From: Sphingomonas koreensis
Lineage (GTDB): Bacteria > Pseudomonadota > Alphaproteobacteria > Sphingomonadales > Sphingomonadaceae
Assembly (NCBI RefSeq): GCF_002797435.1
Contig: NZ_PGEN01000001.1
Location: 4,152,501 to 4,216,500 of the forward strand
Direction: 5' to 3'
Length of the DNA stretch: 64,000 bases
Under the pieces are notes generated by a model. The model was not told the origin of the DNA and searched no databases. It saw only the letters and a program-made list of their open reading frames with translations. Made by a program: the position numbers and the translations under genes. Positions 1-7,304 of the stretch are shown here, in pieces (the stretch's first letter is position 1; every line of letters starts with the position of its first letter).

Positions 1-1585
1 CGGTGCGACCGTCGGCGGTGCGGCACTCGACATAGGCGGCGGCCTGCGCGCCCGATCCGTGGCCGATCGCGTGCTCGGCATAGTCAGCGATGTCGAGATC
101 GACGCCGAAGCCCTCGCGCATCGCTGCGACGACGCTGGAGATCAGGCCGTTGCCGCGCCCGCTGACCGACTGCTGCACGCCGTCCACCTCGATCGAGCCG
201 GCGAAGATGCGCTCGCCATTCGACGCGCGCGTCTCGTCATAGGCGCCCAGCGTGAACCGCTGCGGATGCTTGAGCCGGTAGGTTTCGACGAAGGTCGCCC
301 AGATATCCTGCGCATTGAGCTCGCGGCTGCTCTCGTCGGCGACGCGCTGGACGTGGCGGCTGAAATCGGCCTGGAGGCGTTTGGGCAGTTTCAGGCCCTT
401 GTCCTGCTCCAGTACCCAGGCGACGCCGCCCTTGCCCGACTGCGAGTTGACGCGGATCACCGCTTCATAGCTGCGGCCGAGATCGGCGGGGTCGATCGGG
501 AGATAGGGCACCTCCCAATATTGGTCGTTGCGCGCCTCCTGCGCGGCAAAGCCCTTCTTGATCGCGTCCTGATGGCTGCCCGAAAAGGCGGTGAACACCA
601 GATCGCCGGCATAGGGCGTGCGCGGGTGGACCGGGATGTTGGTGCAATATTCCACCGTCTTCACGATCTCGTCGATGTCGGAGAAGTCGAGGCCGGGATC
701 GACGCCCTGCGTGTACATGTTCATCGCGACGGTCACGAGGTCGCAATTGCCCGTCCGCTCGCCATTGCCGAGCAGGCAGCCCTCGACGCGGTCGGCGCCG
801 GCCATCATGCCCAGCTCCGCAGCCGCGACGCCGGTGCCCCGGTCGTTATGCGTGTGCAGCGAGACGACCACCGCGTCGCGATTGGGGATGTTGCGGCAGA
901 AATACTCGATCTGGTCGGCATAGATGTTGGGCGTCGCGCACTCGACCGTCGCGGGCAGGTTGAAGATGATCGGGCGCTCGACCGTGGGCTGCAGCACGTC
1001 CATCACCGCGGCACAGACCTCGACCGAGAAATCGATCTCGGCGGTCGAGAAGGTTTCGGGCGAATATTGGAAATGCCAGTCGGTATCGGGCTGGGCGGCG
1101 GCATTGTCGCGCAGCAGCTTCGCCGCATCGATCGCGATCTGCTTCACCTCGGCGCGGTCCATGCCGAAGACGATCTTGCGCCACGCCGGCGAGACCGCGT
1201 TGTAGACATGGACGATGCCGGTCTTGGCACCGCGCAGACTCTCGAATGTCGTGTCGATCAGGTCACGCCGGGCCTGGGTCAGCACCTGCACCGTCACGTC
1301 GTCCGGAATGCGATTGTCGCGGACGAGGCCGGAGATGAAGTCGAACTCGGTCGCACCCGCGCTGGGGAACCCGACCTCGATTTCCTTGATGCCCACGCGG
1401 CAGATCAAGTCGAAGAAGCGGGTTTTCTTCTCCGCATCCATCGGGTCGATCAGCGCCTGATTGCCGTCGCGCATGTCGGTCGACAGCCAGCGCGGTGCGC
1501 GGGTGATCGTGCGGTTCGGCCATTGCCGGTCGGGCAGGGCGATTGGCGGGAAAGGGCGGTATTTGACGCTGGGGTCGCGCAACAT
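1..1585 (-). CDS. leuA: 2-isopropylmalate synthase, C-terminus cut by the window edge
   Basis: Condenses acetyl-CoA with 2-oxoisovalerate, the first committed step of leucine synthesis. The visible 528 residues begin [15 protein letters not shown] and carry the [15 protein letters not shown] and [11 protein letters not shown] motifs of the long LeuA type, the HxH metal motif ([13 protein letters not shown]) and the start of the C-terminal allosteric region. The ATG at 1585 matches the usual N-terminus of the family, but its ribosome site is weak. Upstream lies a leucine-rich leader peptide and competing hairpins, so expression is probably set by leucyl-tRNA supply. The last part of the regulatory domain lies outside the window. 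Confidence 0.95.
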   Translation of the reverse strand, partial: MLRDPSVKYRPFPPIALPDRQWPNRTITRAPRWLSTDMRDGNQALIDPMDAEKKTRFFDLICRVGIKEIEVGFPSAGATEFDFISGLVRDNRIPDDVTVQVLTQARRDLIDTTFESLRGAKTGIVHVYNAVSPAWRKIVFGMDRAEVKQIAIDAAKLLRDNAAAQPDTDWHFQYSPETFSTAEIDFSVEVCAAVMDVLQPTVERPIIFNLPATVECATPNIYADQIEYFCRNIPNRDAVVVSLHTHNDRGTGVAAAELGMMAGADRVEGCLLGNGERTGNCDLVTVAMNMYTQGVDPGLDFSDIDEIVKTVEYCTNIPVHPRTPYAGDLVFTAFSGSHQDAIKKGFAAQEARNDQYWEVPYLPIDPADLGRSYEAVIRVNSQSGKGGVAWVLEQDKGLKLPKRLQADFSRHVQRVADESSRELNAQDIWATFVETYRLKHPQRFTLGAYDETRASNGERIFAGSIEVDGVQQSVSGRGNGLISSVVAAMREGFGVDLDIADYAEHAIGHGSGAQAAAYVECRTADGRT

Positions 1586-1630
1586 TTGCGGTCTCGCTTC
1601 GATTCTGACGTGGCGTTCGGGAGTGGCTTT

Positions 1631-1689
1631 GCCCTTAGGCCGTGTGCGCGGCACGGCGGCCACGCGAATGCACGCGCCTAAGGGCGCGT
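1631..1689 (-). promoter_or_regulatory. Candidate leuA attenuator with alternative hairpins
   Basis: On the minus strand ACGCGCC-CTTA-GGCGCGT (1672-1689) forms a 7-bp hairpin across the leader-peptide stop. The overlapping arm GCCCTTAGG (1677-1685) can instead pair perfectly with CCTAAGGGC (1631-1639). The two structures exclude each other. A smaller CCGTG/CACGG hairpin lies in the loop at 1640-1656. No U-tract follows, so control may be on translation or Rho access rather than an intrinsic terminator. Confidence 0.5.
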
Positions 1690-1725
1690 AAGTCGAAGCA
1701 GGCGAAGGCGAAGCGTGCGCAACAT
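1678..1725 (-). CDS. Leucine-rich leader peptide of leuA (15 aa)
   Basis: A short reading frame 92 bases upstream of leuA encodes [15 protein letters not shown] and stops at TAG. Six of the 15 residues are leucine. The stop codon lies inside a hairpin that can form in two mutually exclusive ways, the classic arrangement for ribosome-mediated attenuation of an amino-acid operon. No strong Shine-Dalgarno sequence precedes the ATG, which is the main weakness. The call rests on composition, position and RNA folding read by eye. Confidence 0.6.
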   Translation of the reverse strand: MLRTLRLRLLRLTRP

Positions 1726-1779
1726 CTGGGGTCGCAGATAGACCGTGGAAGCAAGAAATGTCCATAGCCGCAGCCAAGA

Positions 1780-1793
1780 TTGATCTCGATCAG
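1780..1793. promoter_or_regulatory. FNR/FixK-type box
   Basis: TTGATCTCGATCAG matches the TTGAT-N4-ATCAA consensus of FNR/FixK proteins at nine of ten fixed bases. It is centred about 44 bases before the BLUF start codon and about 61 bases upstream of the leuA leader peptide on the other strand. A Crp/Fnr-family gene and a fixLJ pair occur elsewhere in the window. A single site can arise by chance. Confidence 0.35.
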
Positions 1794-1830
1794 TTGCAAG
1801 CCTGGCTTTCAGCGTGCAAGCTCCTGAAAG

Positions 1831-2232
1831 ATGAAGCAAATTCTGTACGCCAGCGTCAGCGCGCATCCCGGCGAGCAGCCGGTGGACGTGATCGCCATCC
1901 TTGAGGAGTCGCGACACAACAACGCGCTCGACGGGATCACCGGGCTGTTATGGACCGACGGCCACCGATTCCTGCAGGTGATCGAAGGCGGCGAAGAGGC
2001 GGTCGATGCCTGCTACGCACGCATTCGCGCTGACACCCGGCATCGCGCGATCGTGACGATTGTCGAGCGCACGGTCGATCGCCGCGAGTTCGGCTATTGG
2101 GCGATGGCGCACAAGACGGCCGAAACGCTGGCCGACGTGCACGATCAGCGCGTCCGGCGGATGATGGCCAATGCCGCCGAGGAAATTCGCGCGCCGTTCC
2201 TCGAACTGGTATCGGCGCGCGAAGCTGCCTGA
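1831..2232 (+). CDS. BLUF-domain blue-light sensor
   Basis: A 133-residue single-domain flavin photoreceptor. The BLUF signature is complete: Tyr6 (QILYAS), Asn31 (NALDGITGLL) and Gln49 (RFLQVIEGG), with Trp90 and Met92 in FGYWAMAH, corresponding to the AppA residues Tyr21, Asn45, Gln63, Trp104 and Met106. A helical tail of about 35 residues follows and there is no fused output domain, so it should act through a partner protein. No strong ribosome site precedes the ATG. It converges with the YceI gene. Confidence 0.92.
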   Translation: MKQILYASVSAHPGEQPVDVIAILEESRHNNALDGITGLLWTDGHRFLQVIEGGEEAVDACYARIRADTRHRAIVTIVERTVDRREFGYWAMAHKTAETLADVHDQRVRRMMANAAEEIRAPFLELVSAREAA

Positions 2233-2238
2233 ACCCGT

Positions 2239-2880
2239 CTATTTGACGAATGCGGCCGCGATCTTGAGATCGACGGCGTCGCTGACCAGCGGGATGGCAT
2301 AGGTGATGCCGAAATCGCTGCGGCGGATCGTCGCCTCGGCCTCGAACCCGACATTCTCCTTGCCGCCCATCTGCGGCGGGGTCTTGCCCGCGCCATAGAA
2401 ATCGACGTCGAGCGTCACCGGTTTCGTCACGCCGTTGAGCGTGAGGTTGCCCGTCACTTTCGCTTCGTCGCCATCCTCGTCGATCACGACATTGGTGGAG
2501 ACGAACCTGGCGTCGGCAGGGGCGGGGCCGAAGAAGTCGGGCTTGCCGCCGTCCTTGCCCGCGCGCAGCAAATGGCCGGTCAGGCCTTCGCTGGCGGTGA
2601 TCACCTTGGACACGGGAATGGTGATGTCGACCTTCGAGGCCGCGGGATTCGCCTTGTCGAAGGTCGCCGTGCCGGTGATGCCGCCGAACAGGCCCCAATA
2701 GGGGGTGAAGCCGAAATGATCGACTTCCCAGCGGACCAGCGTGTGCCCCGGATCGACGGTGTAGCTGCCGCCGCTGATCGCGGCCCTGTTCTTTGAGCCC
2801 GGCAACTGCATCTGCTGCTGGGCGACGATCGGCGTGGCGATGGCGATGCTGGCCGTGAAGGCGGCGAGGACGAGGCGCAT
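2239..2880 (-). CDS. YceI-family periplasmic protein
   Basis: A 213-residue protein with an N-terminal signal peptide ending near AIATPIVAQ. The YceI lipocalin-like beta-barrel is recognised by YTVDPGHTLVRWEVDHFGFTPYWG near the start and by repeated motifs such as FVSTNVVID, VTGNLTLNGVTKPV and FGITYAIPLVSD. Family members bind isoprenoid or amphiphilic ligands in the periplasm; the ligand here is unknown. The gene stands alone and converges with the BLUF gene. Confidence 0.9.
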   Translation of the reverse strand: MRLVLAAFTASIAIATPIVAQQQMQLPGSKNRAAISGGSYTVDPGHTLVRWEVDHFGFTPYWGLFGGITGTATFDKANPAASKVDITIPVSKVITASEGLTGHLLRAGKDGGKPDFFGPAPADARFVSTNVVIDEDGDEAKVTGNLTLNGVTKPVTLDVDFYGAGKTPPQMGGKENVGFEAEATIRRSDFGITYAIPLVSDAVDLKIAAAFVK

Positions 2881-2997
2881 TGGCAGGACTCCCCTTTGTC
2901 GGAAACTAGTGTCGGAAAAGCGCGGGGATTGTCGGCGCGCCGGCCCCCGCGGTCAAACAACGATTCGGGAAACCTGTGTTTCCGTGCGCAGGGGCGT

Positions 2998-3501
2998 TCA
3001 GCCCGCCAGCGCTCCCTCGAGCATCTCGACGCGCTTGGTCTGGGCGAGCGCCTGTGCGGCGATCGCGTCGATTGCGTCATCGAGCGCCGGATAGGCCGGC
3101 GTACCCGCCTGAGCGCGCGCGCTGGCCTCCTGCTCCAGTTCCGTGATCAGCTCGACCGTTTCGCCACGCACGCCATCCAGATCGGACAGCGCCATCTGTG
3201 CGGCCACCCATGGCTGGCTGCCCGCTGCGACGCCGCGTGCGACAGCGACACGCGATTCGGCGATGGCCGCCGCCGTCTGGAAGCGTTTCGCAGCGTCCGC
3301 CGCCTTGCTGCGCTTCTCTGCGATCCGCGCGTCGAGCGCGGAATCGGGTGCCGCAACCGGATCGGGGTGCACGGGTTCGCGATCGTCGCGGCTTTCGATC
3401 GGCCGCGGGAGCAGCGATGGGTAGCCCGCATCGGTAGCGGTGCAGGCGGCCAGCATGCCCATTGGGAGAGCCAGCGCGGAGAGGAGAATGGTGCGTCGCA
3501 T
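2998..3501 (-). CDS. Putative lipoprotein of unknown function
   Basis: A 167-residue protein starting MRRTILLSALALPMG with a lipobox LAAC, so it is probably lipidated and membrane-anchored. The rest is Ala/Arg-rich and largely helical (AADAAKRFQTAAAIAESRVAVARG), with possible coiled-coil character. I do not recognise a family. The ATG at 3501 is chosen over a TTG twelve codons upstream because it places the signal peptide correctly. Confidence 0.6.
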   Translation of the reverse strand: MRRTILLSALALPMGMLAACTATDAGYPSLLPRPIESRDDREPVHPDPVAAPDSALDARIAEKRSKAADAAKRFQTAAAIAESRVAVARGVAAGSQPWVAAQMALSDLDGVRGETVELITELEQEASARAQAGTPAYPALDDAIDAIAAQALAQTKRVEMLEGALAG

Positions 3502-3585
3502 TGCGTTTTTTCTATGCCGCGAAGAAAGTGTGCGCAACGGGGTTGCCTTTCCCGAAAAGCGCTTCTATCTGCGCCCCTCCACTGC

Positions 3586-3662
3586 GCGCCCGTAGCTCAG
3601 CTGGATAGAGCATCAGACTACGAATCTGAGGGTCGGACGTTCGAATCGTTCCGGGCGCGCCA
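3586..3662 (+). tRNA. tRNA-Arg (anticodon ACG)
   Basis: A 77-base cloverleaf with a 7-bp acceptor stem GCGCCCG/CGGGCGC, D-arm GCTCAGCTGGATAGAGC, anticodon stem TCAGA/TCTGA enclosing loop CTACGAA (anticodon ACG at 3620-3622), T-arm with TTCGAATC, discriminator G and an encoded CCA. The A34 is expected to become inosine and read CGU, CGC and CGA. A terminator follows directly. Confidence 0.97.
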
Positions 3663-3665
3663 TTC

Positions 3666-3701
3666 AAAGCCCCGCCAGGTCTTAGGACCCGGCGGGGCTT
3701 T
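3666..3701 (+). terminator. Rho-independent terminator after tRNA-Arg
   Basis: An 11-bp perfect stem AAAGCCCCGCC/GGCGGGGCTTT encloses a 14-base loop that itself contains GGTC/GACC. It begins four bases after the tRNA CCA and ends in TTT. Nothing else is visible from 3702 to 3910. Confidence 0.85.
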
Positions 3702-3910
3702 GTTGCTTCTGGCGCCGCGCATCGCAAGCCGGCGCGGGACGGCCTGGTAGCGCCCGCGCAACATCGGATGTCTCGGGATTTCGCCACTGGAGCGGGCAGG
3801 GCGCGCGTTAGTGCCGGGCTTGTGTCCTGGCGCCCCAGCCCCGGAGTTGCCTCTCTGACCGCCCATGATGGGCTCGCGAGCTGGTCCGAGATCTCATCCG
3901 CGCAAAGAAA

Positions 3911-3947
3911 AGGGCGTGCGGACGGGGTGAACCCGGCCGCACGCCCT
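3911..3947 (-). terminator. Terminator of the TonB-receptor gene
   Basis: An 11-bp perfect stem AGGGCGTGCGG/CCGCACGCCCT lies 16 bases beyond the receptor stop codon on the minus strand, followed in the direction of transcription by TTTCTTTG. Confidence 0.8.
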
Positions 3948-3962
3948 GAAAGGAGTGGGTGA

Positions 3963-6900
3963 TCAGAAGTTGAAGCCGGTGGACAGCTTCACGGTCCGCG
4001 GCGGACCGTCGATGTTGTAATTGTTCGGGTCGCGTCGACCCGTCGTGGCGTTGAAGCCGTTATAGTTATAGTCGTTGAACAGGTTGATGATATCGACGCG
4101 CACCCAGACCCGCGTGGCGTCGCTCAGGAAACCGAGCTTCAGCTCCTTGGTCGCCGACAGGTCCATCTGGCGATAGCCCCAGCGGTCGCCATTGCCGGCC
4201 GCCTCGATCGCGACGATGTCCTTCGTCCCCGGCACGCCGGTGCCCGGCGTCGTCACGAAGCGCTTGAGCCAGACCGGCGAGGCGATCTGGAACTTGGTCG
4301 CAAGCGTGATACCGCCCGGCACATCGACCGTCCCCGCCATCACAAAGCGATGGCTGCGCACGCCCGCCGAAGGGCGGAAGGGATAGTCGCTGATGTCCTC
4401 GTAATCGAGCGCGAAGGTCTCACCGAACTGCCGGTTCTCGTTCGCCTTGGTGTAGGTATAGGTGGCGTCGATGCTCCACGGCGATTCCTTGGTGTAACGC
4501 TTGATGAGCTTCACGAAGGCGGTGTCGGCGTTGGTCTCCAGCCCGTTGTCGCCGATGATGATCGACCCAAACGGTGCGGGGGTGAAGCCGAAGGGCGCGT
4601 CGGGCGCGCCCGTCGCCGGGAAGAACAGTCCGCCCGGACGACGGTTGCCCAGCATATAGACGAAGCCGTCACGGCTTTCGACATGCGAATAGCCCACTTC
4701 AAGATCGAGCAGACCGAAATTGCCGCGCACGCCCAGGCTGTACTGGTCGGAATACGGCATCTTGATGTCGTTCTTGATGAAGCGCAGCTCGCGTCCGGCA
4801 CCCGCCGGTAGGCCGGCGATCAGCGCGGCGCGTCCGGCCGCGGTCTGATAGTTGGCGTTGTAGGCGATGCAGGTCACGCTCGGCGTGCAGACGTTCACCG
4901 TGTCGCCCGGGACGTTGAAGTTGAACGTGCGGCCCGCTGCCTGGCCCTGCGCCAGTTCTTGCTGGATGAAGTCGAACTGCGTGCGGTCATACGAACGGCC
5001 GAAACCGCCGAAGATCGCGAAGCGGCCGGCTTCGTCGAGCTTGTAGTTGAAGCCGATGCGCGGCTGCCAGGCGCCGGTGAACGCCTTCCGTTCCTTGCCC
5101 GTCGAGATATAGTCGTTGATGTTGTAGTTGGCGCCGTTGAGGTTCGAGTAGTTGGCCGGGCTCACAGCGGCAACCTGCGCCGCCGAATGGACATAGTTGA
5201 GGAACGCCGGCGTGCGCTCATAGTCCCAACGCAGGCCGAGGTTGACGGTCAGGCGATCGGTTACGTCCCAGTCGTCCTGCAGATAGATTCCGAGCTGGAA
5301 GTTCTTCGACCGGATCTGCGCATCACTGAAGCCGCCAGCCAGCGCCTGGAAGGTCATCTGGTACGGCGCCGTCGTGTTGAGCGTCGTCGCGCCCAGCGGC
5401 GTGAAGTAGCGGAACGTCGGGTTGAAGCCGTTGAGCTGCAGCGAATTGAGCGTCACCCACTTCGTCTTCACGCCGACCTTGAAGGTGTGATCTTCGAGGC
5501 CGGTGTAGGTGAAGTCGTTCGAAATCTGCCAGCCTTTCTGGCCCTTGTTCTGGAAGTTGGTGCCGCCGCCGGTCTCGAGGACGTTGCCGTCAAGGAATGC
5601 ACCGGCACGAGAGGGATCAGGGATGCGGATGCGATAGACGTTTCGGTTCGCGTCTGTGAACGGACGCGGGTTCCATTCCACGTCCTCATAGGCGACCTTG
5701 AAGTCGTTGATCCAGCTGTCGGCGGTATGTTCCCAGCGCGCCAGGCCGCGGATTTCCTTCACGCGAGCGACCGTGCGGGTCTCATAGGCAGTGATGCCGC
5801 CGCCGAACGATTCGCCATTCTCGTCACGATACTTGCCCGAGAATTCGAACAGGTCGCGATCGCTCGGCGTGAAGTTGATCTTGCCGAAGTAGAGGTTCTC
5901 GTTGAACTCCTCCGTGAACGAGCCGTAGTTCCCCGCGAGGTTCGCGGGGAGCAGCGGACGGCCGGAGCTCAGGAGACTGGGGAAAGTGACGTCGCGCGGG
6001 TTGAAAATGCGCTTGCCCTCATAGGCCACGAAGAAGTGCAGGACGTCCTTGATGATCGGGCCGCCGAGCGTGCCGCCGAAGTGGAGATCCTTGCTCTTGA
6101 CCTTGATGCCGGTCGCGTTCGTCGGCATGAATTCGACCGGGCGCGCGTCGCGCAGGTGCTCGTTGGAGAAGTCGACGAAACCCGAGCCTTCGAACTTGTT
6201 GGTGCCCGACTTGGTTACCGCGGTGATCGCGACCGAGCTGACCTGATCGAACTCAGCCTTATAGTTCGAACTGATGACGCGATATTCGCCGATCGCCGAC
6301 TGCGGGAACGGGTTGCCCTGGCTCGAATCCTGGCCAGTGATGCCGTTCTTCAGGACATAGTCCTTCTGGCCGACGCCATCGATGAAGATGTTGACCGTGT
6401 TCGAGGTCTGCGCGCCGCCCTGAAGACGAGCCTGCTGGGTGCTGCCGCTGGTCACGAACTGCACGCCGGGAGCGAGGTCGGCAAAGGCCATGAAGTTGCG
6501 GTTGTACTGCGGCAGCTGCTGGATCAGGCGCTGCGAGATCGTCGTGCCGATTTCACCACCCTGCATCGAACGGATGCGGCTGCCGGTGACGATGACCTCT
6601 TCACCGCCAGGCGTGCTGACGTCGGGCGTCGAGAGATCGAAGTCGAACTCGGCATTCTGCGCGACCGCAAGGCGGAATTCGTCGGTGCGGCGCACGCCAT
6701 TGGGGGTCGTGACCTCAAGCCGGTAGTTGCCCGGGGGAAGCGAGGCGAACTGATAGGCGCCATCGGCGGTCGGCGTGCTGGTGCGGGTGAAGCCGGTATC
6801 GACGTTGACGATCGTGACTTGGCTGACGCCGCCCTCGGCAGTCACCTTGCCGCGCAGCGACGAGGACACCTGCGCCTGCGCGGGGGCGGCGACTCCGACC

Positions 6901-7001
6901 GCCAGCGCCGCGGCGCCGCTGGTCCAGGCAAGTGCGGCCGCGACCGCGCGGATTCGCGAACGGCGAACGACACCGGTTTTGGCGATATGTGTTGAATTCA
7001 C
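3963..7001 (-). CDS. TonB-dependent receptor, Oar-like, with carboxypeptidase-regulatory-like N-domain
   Basis: A 1012-residue outer-membrane receptor. Order: signal peptide (cleavage near APAQAQ, about residue 44), a carboxypeptidase-regulatory-like beta-sandwich (about 47-125: LRGKVTAEGG, GAYQFASLPPGNYRLEV), a plug with GGEEVIVTGSRIR and the IDGVGQKDYV region, then a large beta-barrel ending in the aromatic terminus STGFNF. It should import a bulky substrate with TonB energy. Initiation is at GTG 7001, with a GGGGGG-type ribosome site; the nearby ATG is out of frame and stops at once. Three LacI-type palindromes upstream suggest carbohydrate-responsive control, but no transporter or hydrolase neighbours confirm the substrate. 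Confidence 0.93.
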   Translation of the reverse strand: MNSTHIAKTGVVRRSRIRAVAAALAWTSGAAALAVGVAAPAQAQVSSSLRGKVTAEGGVSQVTIVNVDTGFTRTSTPTADGAYQFASLPPGNYRLEVTTPNGVRRTDEFRLAVAQNAEFDFDLSTPDVSTPGGEEVIVTGSRIRSMQGGEIGTTISQRLIQQLPQYNRNFMAFADLAPGVQFVTSGSTQQARLQGGAQTSNTVNIFIDGVGQKDYVLKNGITGQDSSQGNPFPQSAIGEYRVISSNYKAEFDQVSSVAITAVTKSGTNKFEGSGFVDFSNEHLRDARPVEFMPTNATGIKVKSKDLHFGGTLGGPIIKDVLHFFVAYEGKRIFNPRDVTFPSLLSSGRPLLPANLAGNYGSFTEEFNENLYFGKINFTPSDRDLFEFSGKYRDENGESFGGGITAYETRTVARVKEIRGLARWEHTADSWINDFKVAYEDVEWNPRPFTDANRNVYRIRIPDPSRAGAFLDGNVLETGGGTNFQNKGQKGWQISNDFTYTGLEDHTFKVGVKTKWVTLNSLQLNGFNPTFRYFTPLGATTLNTTAPYQMTFQALAGGFSDAQIRSKNFQLGIYLQDDWDVTDRLTVNLGLRWDYERTPAFLNYVHSAAQVAAVSPANYSNLNGANYNINDYISTGKERKAFTGAWQPRIGFNYKLDEAGRFAIFGGFGRSYDRTQFDFIQQELAQGQAAGRTFNFNVPGDTVNVCTPSVTCIAYNANYQTAAGRAALIAGLPAGAGRELRFIKNDIKMPYSDQYSLGVRGNFGLLDLEVGYSHVESRDGFVYMLGNRRPGGLFFPATGAPDAPFGFTPAPFGSIIIGDNGLETNADTAFVKLIKRYTKESPWSIDATYTYTKANENRQFGETFALDYEDISDYPFRPSAGVRSHRFVMAGTVDVPGGITLATKFQIASPVWLKRFVTTPGTGVPGTKDIVAIEAAGNGDRWGYRQMDLSATKELKLGFLSDATRVWVRVDIINLFNDYNYNGFNATTGRRDPNNYNIDGPPRTVKLSTGFNF

Positions 7002-7026
7002 TGCATCCCCCCTTGTTACACAAGCG

Positions 7027-7159
7027 TGACAACGTTTACCTTCGATGGCGTCTCGCGACTCGAAACGACTCGACGGCGCGCTCTTATGTTCTTCGATTGA
7101 AAAATGTAACCGGTTTCATCTGTGCTGGATAGTTGCCCAGGCGATGGGAACGTTATCAT
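7027..7159. promoter_or_regulatory. Three LacI-family operator-like palindromes upstream of the TonB receptor
   Basis: Three near-palindromes with LacI-family cores lie within 133 bases: TGACAACGTTTACC (7027-7040), ATGTAACCGGTTTCAT (7104-7119, one mismatch pair) and ATGGGAACGTTATCAT (7144-7159). Cores are AACGTT or AACCGGTT. Spacing between centres is 78 and 40 bases. LacI-family repressors commonly control TonB receptors for oligosaccharides in proteobacteria. The rest of the 303-base gap holds the promoters of two divergent genes. Confidence 0.5.
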
Positions 7160-7304
7160 CTACGGTTCCGCCCGAAACTGTTGCCTGAAGGTGACGCCTC
7201 TCAAGGGGGGCGCGCGCGGCGGGTTGGGCGGGCGTTAACCCTTTTACCGCCCCTTAACCCTGTATGGTTACCCCGTCGCAAGGGCCGAAGAAGGGGAGTT
7301 CGCC

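Noticed and set aside
59..1681. Long plus-strand open frame of 540 codons
   Set aside because: It is the antisense shadow of leuA; the minus-strand translation is a clear LeuA protein while this one is low-complexity Arg/Asp/Ala sequence.
4959..6995. 678-codon plus-strand frame opposite the TonB receptor
   Set aside because: The receptor on the minus strand has a signal peptide, plug and barrel features; the plus-strand frame has none and is typical high-GC antisense.
7234..7260. Pair of TTAACCC motifs before the GGDEF-EAL gene
   Set aside because: Spacing is about 15 bases, not the 7 required for a CtrA site, and no other known box fits.
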